The position numbers and the translations under genes were made by a program. Positions 55,641-64,000 of a stretch of 64,000 bases of DNA are shown in pieces. This stretch comes from Okapia johnstoni (Eukaryota; Chordata; Mammalia; Artiodactyla; Giraffidae), in assembly GCA_024291935.2 (NCBI GenBank), contig CM044313.1:82025001-82089000 (forward strand). Reading direction: 5' to 3'. The stretch's first letter is position 1. Each line of letters opens with the position of its first letter. The notes under the pieces are model-generated. The model had not been told where the DNA came from and made no database searches. It saw nothing but the letters and a program-made list of their open reading frames with translations.

Positions 55641-55801
55641 AGAGTCTTTTGCTTAAAATCAAAATTAGGTAGAATCACATGAAACTGCTATTTTGTAGAC
55701 TACTTTTCTGTTCAAATGTCAGTTTCTTATAGCTGAATCTAATAAGTACCTCTGTCTGTCCAAGTTCATAATTACATACACCAGAAAACCACTCTAATGA
55801 G

Positions 55802-55923
55802 ACTGCTAAGGCACTTCAGTCGTGTCTGACTCTGCAACCCCGTGGACTGTAGCCCACTAGGCTCCTCTGTTTGGCATTCTCCAGACAAGAATACTGGAAT
55901 GGATTGCCATGCACTCCTCCAGG
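55802..55923 (-). mobile_element. BovA unit
   Basis: CTGCTAAGGCACTTCAGTCG to GCACTCCTCCAGG. CTAATGAGA occurs at about 55794 and 55925. Confidence 0.85.
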
Positions 55924-56893
55924 GCTAATGAGATTAGGCATTTGTAAAGAGCTACAAGATGGTAAGGACCTAGTTCCCTGAATGACAGCGTGCTCCTATT
56001 GTGTGAGGCCACAAAGACTTTGAGTTCCATCTGCTGGGGTACCTAGCACCACTCATCCTGACCAACACACCAGGTCTACTTGACCCCAGAGCCTGTGCTC
56101 TTACTTGCTGGTAATATGCCTCCTTCAAGTTGTTTAGGACTCAATGAGATATCCATGCACAGTGTACTAGAATACTAGAATCGAAGATAGAATAAGTCCC
56201 ACAAGAGTGGAACAAACAATGAATCATAGGATTAACAAAACACAGAGCACAAAAAAACAGGGGCTTACCCAAAGAAGGGGCTTATTCTTCTCACAAAGCA
56301 AGAAGCCTAGAGGTAAGCAGATCAGGGCTGAAACACTCTCTATGATTCCAAGGTAAGTCTACCTTTTCCCTCCACTGTTCTTAGTATGTGGTATTCTGAG
56401 AAGATAAGTCCAAGGACAAAGGAGTATGCCAGATAAATCAACCTCAACTTCTAAAGAGCTTTCTCTGAAGTCCCTCCCAGAAATGACCACTGGCAAGAAG
56501 TATCCATGGCTGCTTGTAGCCTTGAGAGAGACCGTGTAGTGTGCTTATTTTTAAGATAGTCACATTTACCACCGTATACAAAAATCAGAGCTCTGTTGGT
56601 AATGGAAAGTGGAAAATGCACACCTAACACTGTCTGCCTTATAAAGGAGGAAAGTTCAAAAGCCCGATAGACAAGTTATTTGCAAAAGCCTATTAGACGA
56701 GTCAGCCAGAATTTGAGTCCAGGTTTGATTGCTTCTAAACCAGTACTTTTAACCCTGGGCTATGCTGATTCACAGTGTACATGGTCTAGAACACCATGTG
56801 TACTATTTACTAAACTACAAGGATAGTGTATTGGTTCCCTGGTGCTGCTATAAAAAATAGGCATAAACTTAGTGGTTTAAAACAACACAGATC

Positions 56894-57172
56894 GGGACTT
56901 CCCTGGTGGTCAGTGATTAAGAATCCACCTGTCAATGCAGGGGACACAGGTTTGATCCCTGATCCGAGAAGATTCCACATACCGTGGGGCAACTAACCCT
57001 GTGCTCCACAACTACTGAGCCTGCACTCTGCAACAAGAGAAGCCATTGCAGTGAGAAGCCTAAGCCACTGGCTGCAACTAGAGAGTAGCCCCCACTCACC
57101 ACAGCTAGAGAAAACCCGCATACAGCAAAGAAGACCCAGTGCAGCTAAAAATAAATAAAAATTTAAAAACAA
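56894..57172 (+). mobile_element. CHR-type SINE, long form, nested
   Basis: GGGACTTCCCTGGTGGTCAG head to AAATAAATAAAAATTTAAA tail. The host repeat resumes at TCACAGATGTCTTC; AAAACAA flanks both sides. Confidence 0.88.
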
Positions 57173-57580
57173 AATCACAGATGTCTTCTCTTGTAGCTTT
57201 GGAGTCCAGAAGTTTGAAACCAGTCTCACTGAGATAAAGTCAAAGTATTGACGAGGCAGCTCCCTTCTGCAATCTCCGAGGGGAGAATCTGTTTCCTTGT
57301 TTTCCTCACTTCTAGCTTCTGGAACCTGCCCACATTCCTTGGCTCATAACTCCTGCTCACATCACTCCAACGTCTGGCTTCCATCATCGCATCTCCTACT
57401 TCTATAGTCAAATTTCCCTCTGCCTCCCTTTTATAAGGACATCTGTGATCATCTTAGGAGCCCATCCAGTAATCCAGGATAAACTCCCATCTCAAGATCC
57501 TTAATCACATCTGCAAATCCCTTCTTTTACCACATAAGGTAAAAGGCACAGGTTCCAGAGATTAGGACATGGCCATTATT

Positions 57581-57896
57581 TTGTTGTTCTTATTCGGTTG
57601 CTAAGTTATTTCCGTATCTTTGTGACCCCATGGACTGCAGTACACCAGGCTCCTCTGTCCTTCACTTTCTCCCAGAGTTTGCTCAAATTCATGTCCATTG
57701 AGTCGGTGGTGCCATCCAACCGTCTCATTCTCTGTTGCCCCCTTCTTCTCCTGCCCTCAATCTTTCCCAGCATCAGGGTCTTTTCCAATGAGTTGGCCAA
57801 AGTATTGGAGCTTCAACTTCACCATCAGTCCTCTCAATGAATATTCAGGGTTGATTTCCTTTAGGATTGACTAGTTTGATCTCCTTGCAGTCCAAG
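57581..57896 (-). mobile_element. BovB LINE 3' fragment with 10-bp target-site duplication
   Basis: Reverse-complement BovB tail (GTTGCTAAGTTATTTCC) to the segment around TCCTTGCAGTCCAAGG. It is flanked by direct repeats GGCCATTATT at 57571-57580 and 57897-57906. Removing it rejoins an older LTR-like repeat (56829-57918). Confidence 0.9.
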
Positions 57897-58624
57897 GGCC
57901 ATTATTTAACCTACCACAAATAGTAAGTTAAAAATTAATAATGTGCCAAAAAAAAGAGGATGACAATGTTGGCAAGTATTTAAATAAGGAACAAACTGAG
58001 AACTACAGGGATTCAGAAGGTCAAAAGAAAGATACTGCTTGGATAGTCAGAAAGAGGAGTATATAAATGATTTGGAAATGGAAAGATAGTACAGACAACT
58101 TAGAGAACCAAGTGAAATAATCCTGGACTAAGAATAGGCTGGGTCAGAGCTGGGAGGAAGAATGTGAGGCTAAGAGACCTAGTTAGGGTTTATTTCCAAG
58201 CTGGACAAAAGGAGGTTTGCAATCACTCACAATCCTGGGGAATTTCACGTTTCGTATCCTCCTATGTCCTGCCAATGGCATGAGGCAGCTCCAGGCCCTT
58301 GTGAGAGGTGGGCAATCTCAGGGTCAGGACTAGAATGAAACAAGAGAGGTGCCTGGGGCACTCTCAGGCTGGTGCTGCCCTGAACCTGAGCTTTCAGGAC
58401 TCTGAAAGTGAGTGTCTTCATGAATTTTGTGCCCTGAGCAAACCACTTTCTCTTACTTTAGTCTCAGCCCTGGAAGCTTCTAGATAAGCAAGGCTTGCTT
58501 AAGCTGTGAGGAGTACAGCAAGGCCTAAGCCAAATCAAGAAAGATATTGTAAGCAGTGTACTTTATCAAATTTCCTCCATCTTGACTCCTGACAGACACC
58601 TTTATTTCTGAGTCTAGACAATTT

Positions 58625-59336
58625 TAATGGAAGTGAAAGAGGAGAGTGAAAAAGCTGGCTTAAAACTCAACTTTCAAAAAACGAAGATCATGGCATTTGG
58701 TCCCATCACTTCATGGCAAATAGATGGGGAAACAGAGGAAACAGTGACAGACTCCATTTTCTTGGGCCCCAAAATCACTGTAGATGGTGATTGCAGCTAT
58801 GAAATTAAAAGATGGCTTGCTCCTTCGAAGAAAAGCTATGACAAACCTAGACAGCATATTAAAAAGCAGAGACATTACTTTGTCAGCAAAGATCCGTATA
58901 GTTAAAGCTATGGTTTTTCCAGTAGTCATGTATGAATGTGAAGAGTTGGACCATAAAGAAAGCTGAGCACTGAAGAACTGATGCTTTTGAACTGTGGTGT
59001 TGAAGAAGACTCTTGAGAGTCCCTTAGACTACAAGGAGATCAAACCAGTCAATCCTAAGGGAAATCAACCCTGAATATTCATTGGAAAGACTGATGTTGA
59101 AGCTGATACTTTGGCCACATGATGTGAAGTGCTGACTTATTAGAAAAGTTCCTGATACTGGGAAGGATTGAAGGCAGGAGAAGGGGACAATAGAGGATGA
59201 GATGGTTGGATGGTATCACAGACTTGATGGACATGAGTTTGAGCAGGCTCCAGGAGTCAGTGATAGGGAAGCCTGGTATGCTGTAGTCCATGAGGTCGCA
59301 AAGAGTTGGACACGACTGGGCAACTGAGCAACAAGA
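58625..59336 (+). mobile_element. BovB LINE 3' fragment
   Basis: Starts at the BovB segment VKEESEKAGLKLN, just after the RT catalytic motif, and runs to the tail near 59336. Two frames overlap at 58784-58905, showing a frameshift, and later stops break the C-terminal part. Degenerate copy. Confidence 0.9.
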
Positions 59337-60006
59337 ATGACAGTTTTGATGAGGCAAGGCATCCCCTCACCCAGGGGAGCCCTCAAACAAAAGCTGGATG
59401 TCTCCTGCCATTTGCTTTGAGTTCACATTCCTCAAATTTCAAGTGCCTTTAAAAAAAAAATGGTTAAAGAAGCCCCAGCCTGATGGAGTCTTCCCTACAC
59501 TGGGGCCTGCAGGACCCTTGCACACATCTCTTTGAGGACCAAAGAAGGCATATAGGAAGCCTGGCCATTCACACACCCATGTGACCTTGACCCCTTGGAC
59601 TGCCTGTGCACAGCTCATTGGTTGATTCAGGGGCAAAACAAAGCAAGCTGAAAAAGACAAGGGTTAAATGTATCAAAGTCTAAATAGGAGTATTTGTTTT
59701 TATTCCTTTTAAAAATGTTCCATTTTTCCTGAGGCTATCCTGGAGAAAGGAGAAGAGGGGCCAAGAATGCAGGAGAAAGAGAGAAGCTAGGGATGTTTGT
59801 AATTACACCTTAAGTTCCTGTTTCCCACAAGGGCTGGGAAGAGGGGCCTCTCTGAAGAATTTGCTCTTGGGAATGTTTTCTCAACCCTGACAGTGTTGAT
59901 ACGGGGCCAGATAATTCTTTGCTGTGGGGGCTGTGCACTGCTGGGTGTTTGGCAGCAGCCCTGGTCTCTACTCGCTGTGGCCTCCCTCCCCCAGTCATGA
60001 GTGGTG

Positions 60007-60222
60007 CATTTCCAGGTGGCTCAGCGGGTGAAGAACCCTCCTGCCAATGCAGGAGACACAGGAGACGAGGGTTCGATCCCTGGGTGGGGAAGATCCTCTG
60101 GAGAAGGCAATGGCAACCCATTCCAGTATTCTTGCCTGAAGAATCCCATGGACAGAGGAGCCTGTCAAGCTACAGTTCATGGGGTCGCAAAAAGTCAGAC
60201 AGGGCCGAGTGTACACACATAC
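60007..60222 (+). mobile_element. Bov-tA SINE
   Basis: TTTCCAGGTGGCTCAGCGG head to GTCGCAAAAAGTCAGACAGG, ending in ACACACATACACACAG. Confidence 0.88.
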
Positions 60223-60765
60223 ACACAGCGTCACAAAAACCAAAACATGTCTACAAACATTGCCAAACATCCCCCTGCGGTGAGGGGTAAGATAGTCTCT
60301 GCTTGAGAATTCCACTTCTGGGGGGTTGTCAAGGCTTTGGTTGACTTAAGCAGAGTAACTTGCCCATTATAGGACATTCCTGTGAATTCTGAATGAGAAG
60401 AAAGGATATAGCATTCTTTCAATGACATATCACAGCATAGTAACTCATTCTAGTCATCCTAAAATGATATCTAAAAGAATATCACAACTGTTTATTTTTA
60501 CGTATTATATGAGATCTCTGACTTAGTAAGGAGGAAGGATGGAGAGGCCCTGCTACACCCTTCACAAAGACTTCCAAACACCACATAGCTCTCCGTCCAC
60601 AAAAACTCACCCACAAACGTCCCCTCATCCTGTCCTTCTTGTCTGAAAAGTGATGTCAAGAGCTATAGCTGATTATCTTTTAAAATTTATAATTCAGGGA
60701 ATTTCAATGAAAATCATCAGATAGATGGTAATTTTTTAAAAGAAGTTCAGCAAAAAAGAAAAAAT

Positions 60766-60830
60766 TATATGTATATATATATATATACATATATATATAG
60801 TTCAGCAAAGAAGATATATATAGTATTGGG
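60766..60830. repeat. (TA)n microsatellite
   Basis: Two TATATA tracts separated by GTTCAGCAAAGAAG, itself a copy of nearby GTTCAGCAAAAAAG (60745), a local duplication. Confidence 0.85.
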
Positions 60831-61034
60831 CTTCCCTGGTGGCTCAGATGGTAAAGAATCCGCCTGCAATGCAGGAGACCTGGTTCAATCCCTGGGTCAA
60901 GAAGATCCCATGGAGAAGGGAATGGCTACCCACTCCAGTATTCTTGCCTGGAGAATCCCATGAACAGAGGAGCCTAGCAGGCTACCATCCTTGGGGTCAC
61001 AAAGAATTGGAGAGGACTGAGCAACTAAGCATGC
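60829..61034 (+). mobile_element. Bov-tA SINE
   Basis: GGGCTTCCCTGGTGGCTCAG head to GGACTGAGCAACTAAGCATG tail. Confidence 0.92.
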
Positions 61035-61935
61035 TATTGCTTGTATGTTGCTATGGCAACCCACCTATAGGAGTTAGTTTTCTCTGGGTACCAAAGATAA
61101 TAGTAAAATGGATGGCATTGGTATAGCTTCAAGTGCTTCCACACAGTTATTTCACTGGATGCAGGAAAGTGATCAGTGTCATGTCTTGTGCATCTGGCAT
61201 CCATGATGGTACAGTGATAATGGTCCCTTAACTGTCTCTGTGACCGGAGAGGATGTGCAGGGGGAGAAACTGCCCGTCAGCCTATCCCTCTCTGCAGCCC
61301 TTATGTCCTGTCTCGTGGCTTTCAAGGTAATCACATTGCTCAAAAGGAGGCCCTGGCCCACCAGGCCCACCTTCTCCCTCTGTCCCTGTTCTAGCCCAGT
61401 CCCCTTGCCTACTGATTCTATCTGCAGCTCCAGCTCTGTGGCTCTCTCCTCTCAGGAACATCAATTTCAATTGCATTAAGCCAGCCTCTGAGTATCCGTA
61501 TAGCACTTCCCCTGCTTCCTCCCATACAGTTGGCCTGGTGATGAGCTCTGGTATAGAACAGACATGGACTGTTGTTGCCTTGATTATCTACCCCATGAAT
61601 AAGTCTGGGAAGGGGCTGCTATATGGCACATTGCCCACAAGAGTGGGAGAAACAAACAGCATGAGAAGGATGAAAAGACAGAAAGCTATAATGGGGGAAA
61701 GGACACAGTCTTTTTTAAAAAGATTCTTTCAAAGCAGGCTGCTATAAAGGTTCCTGGTACTGTTTAAACTGGGCTGTCAGTGTGCATTGTATTTCCTCCC
61801 ATGCCTCCTGTTGGATTTTCCTGCAGGCTTATCCTCAATGAGATCAGGCCTGAGAGCAAAGCCACCCCCACCAGCTATAAATATCCTCGCTGACACCAAA
61901 TTATAGAAAGGCCATGTATGTTTGGACTTGAGGGT
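61035..61935. other. Intergenic, nothing firmly recognised
   Basis: Overlapping short frames on both strands near 61180-61506 show no known domain or splice support. Confidence 0.45.
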
Positions 61936-62400
61936 AGTTGTGTTAGGGTTCTCCAAAGGAAACAGAATCAATAGTGTGTGTGTGTATGTAGAGAGAGAGG
62001 GAGCAGGAGGGAGGGAGGGAGGGTGTAGTGAGAGAAAGAGAGAGAGATTGATTTATTTTAAGGAATTGGCACACATGATTGTGGGGGGGTGGCAAGTCTG
62101 AAATCTGCAAAGCAAGCTAGAGACCCAGGGAAGAGCTGATGCTGCAGTCTTGAGTACAAAGGCAGCCTGCAGGCAGAATCCCCTCTTCCTTGGGGAATTT
62201 CTGTCTTTGCCCTTAAGGCCTTCAACTGATTGGATGAGGCCCACCCACATTATGGAGGATAATCTGCTGCTCTCAAAGTCAACCAATTTAAATGTTAATC
62301 ACATCTTTAAAAATGCCTTTACAACATTTAAACTGGTGTTTCATCTAGACATGACCTATTTAGGTTGACACATAAGACTGACCATCAGGACACTCCTAAA
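61936..62400 (+). repeat. Ancient LTR-like repeat with internal simple repeats
   Basis: Starts TTGTGTTAGGGTTCTCC and ends GACTGACCATCAGG, with GGATGAGGCCCACCCACATT inside. Its AT-rich core has become TG, GA and GGGA repeats (61973-62046). Family not assigned. Confidence 0.5.
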
Positions 62401-62706
62401 TTCCTACCTAATGGAATAGGACGAGATTCAGTGGGACTTGAATCAGAGCTGAAGTACAGGAAACTGTTTCCAGGGAGTCTCTGTAAGGGTCTGGATTTGG
62501 GGAACCTGTAGATTAATGAGAGGTTCTGCCTTCCACATGCCTTCTCCACTGCCATCTTGTTCAAGGCTGTTCTTGACTGCTTGCTGGTCTTTATCACTCA
62601 TTCAAAATCAGGAGGGTCAGCTTCAGCCTTCAAGTTGGGTCTAGTCCAAAAATTACTGCAGTGCCAATGTGAGAAGCCTCATGCCTTCTCTACTGCCATC
62701 TTGTTC

Positions 62707-62811
62707 AAAGCTGCCATTCCCTTCTCCAGGGGATTTTCCCAACCCAGGTATAGAACCTGGGTCTCCCGCATTACAGGCAGATTCTTTACTGTCTAAGCCA
62801 CCAGGGAAGCC
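62707..62811 (-). mobile_element. Bov-tA SINE, head half
   Basis: Reverse orientation: CTTCTCCAGGGGATTTTCCC to AAGCCACCAGGGAAGCCC. Confidence 0.85.
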
Positions 62812-63599
62812 CACCCAGTAATCTAGGAATGTTCTCTTCCAGCTCTAAGATTCTGATTTCATGAGCCTACTGGCATGTGGTCTCTGATTGCAGGACGCCC
62901 CACCTAATCCATGGCCAATCTGACCCATATTTTAAGAGGGAGCATTGTGGACAGCTATTATTTATTCTAGCTATTCATGTATTAGTTCAATAAATTTGTG
63001 CCTACTCTATGGATGAGAACCTTCCATGGTATTATGACAGATACAAAGATATTAAATACAGTATCCTGACTTCAGGAAATTTAAAACCTGGCTGGGTAAT
63101 GAATCGGTTAGGATGTATTTGACTGCAAACAGAATTCCTGATCAATGATGGCTTAAGGTCCCTAGATCTTTGTTTATTTGCAACCTCAAGAAGTTTGGAG
63201 GTCCACAGTCCTGGAGCCAGTTCTGGGTCTCAGAGATATCCGCTCTCATCAAGGACACAGCCTCTATCTAACATCCTTTTGGCTTCTTATCCATAAGTTT
63301 GTCACCTCACAGTCACATGGTAGCTGTTACAACTCCAAGCTCTGTATCTTCACACTAGTACACTGAGAAGGAAAGTACAAGGCATAAGGAAAAAAAGAGT
63401 TTTGCAAGATAGGCTCCAACTTTTTTCTTAAAGGAAAAAAAATTTGCTAGGTGCCCATCAAAAGACTTCCCTTATATCTTTTCAGCTGGAACTGGGTCAG
63501 GTGCCCAACCCTAATCTCATCGTAAGGAAGGGAGATGGGTTCCATCACAGTTCATCTCTGGGTACCTCTGTGATAGCTGACCAAAAAAGGAAGGAAAGT

Positions 63600-63650
63600 C
63601 AGGGACTTCCCTGGTGGTCCAGTGCTTAAGAAGCATGAATCAGCAATACA
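63600..63650 (+). mobile_element. CHR-type SINE, head only
   Basis: GGGACTTCCCTGGTGGTCC followed by a diverged rest. Confidence 0.65.
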
Positions 63651-64000
63651 GTCCTAGATTAAGCAAGAATTAGCCTTGTCAATAGGCCAACGTTCAGATC
63701 CTGGCCCTCACCTGTTCCTGTCTACTTGTACAGCATTGGTTAAGACACAAGCTAGAGGTCTGAGTTTCTTTTTCCCTCTTTTGTGAAAACTGCAATGGAA
63801 AGGATAGAAGGCATCTAGGTGAATTCTGTGTCCCTTCCTACTTACAAATCCTGCTCCAGTTCTAGATAGCAGAGTAAAAGTGTATTACAGCAGATAACTA
63901 ATGTGTCAGATGTGGGCCCTGGCATTGTCTGTCCTTTACCTCTGAAAATGCAGCTCGTCCCTCCAGCCCTGCAAGATCAGGTTAACTTCATCCTCTGATT

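Larger units (their letters stand above)
56829..57918 (+). repeat. Ancient LTR-like repeat split by a CHR SINE and a BovB fragment
   Basis: TGTATTGGTTCCCTGGTGCTG, GAGGGGAGAATCTGTTTCC, CATTCCTTGGCTCATAAC and AGATCCTTAATCACATCTG fit a widespread old mammalian repeat running to CCTACCACA. The family is not named with confidence. Confidence 0.5.

Noticed and set aside
40679..64000. Exons of ZFR or NPR3, the expected neighbours of SUB1
   Set aside because: No sequence recognisable as either was found. Known distances in mammals place them beyond the window.
1..64000. A novel multi-gene or defence-type system
   Set aside because: The window holds one split mammalian gene and transposon-derived DNA. 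No clustered unknown genes are present on either strand.

Overview
The window is mammalian nuclear DNA from a ruminant, most likely a bovid. This follows from the repeats: many BovB (RTE-type) LINE fragments, Bov-tA/BovA SINEs that share their tail with BovB, CHR-type tRNA-Glu-derived SINEs typical of Cetartiodactyla, L1 3' ends and ancient MIR/L2 pieces. Nothing points to a bacterium, phage or virus, and I found no operon-like system. Species (cattle, sheep, goat, buffalo) cannot be fixed from sequence alone.

One protein-coding gene is firmly supported: SUB1 (transcriptional coactivator p15/PC4) on the minus strand. Reading right to left: a CpG island at about 39950-40678 (promoter and probable untranslated exon 1); exon 2 (38035-38107) with the start codon; exon 3 (35277-35399); only the last 20 bases of exon 4 (26288-26307); exon 5 (24572-24651) with the stop codon; and a long 3' UTR running to about 21605. 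Intron borders, phases and encoded residues fit the 127-residue mammalian protein, except that the first ~89 bases of exon 4, encoding the heart of the ssDNA-binding fold, are absent from this window. The sequence beside the break is unrelated and runs into an L1 3' end. This is either an assembly error or a real disruption and is the most important observation here.

Region by region: 1-21600 is intergenic DNA downstream of SUB1, dominated by L1, CHR, Bov-tA and BovB insertions (several nested with visible target-site duplications) and a 16-copy, 24-bp minisatellite at 14234-14631. 21605-40678 is SUB1; its introns carry a 1.8-kb BovB copy with reverse-transcriptase motifs, an L1 ORF2 fragment, an L2 fragment and several SINEs. 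40679-64000 is intergenic DNA upstream of SUB1. It starts with a BovB fragment that abuts the CpG island exactly, then an inverted BovB copy, a repeat-poor block (43380-44860), more BovB/Bov-tA/CHR insertions, LTR-like remnants and simple repeats. From general knowledge of mammalian synteny, ZFR and NPR3 flank SUB1, but no exon of either was recognised.

Almost all open frames outside SUB1 are pieces of SINEs and LINEs or chance frames in the CpG island, and are not annotated as genes. Repeat boundaries are read by eye and are good to about 5-20 bases.
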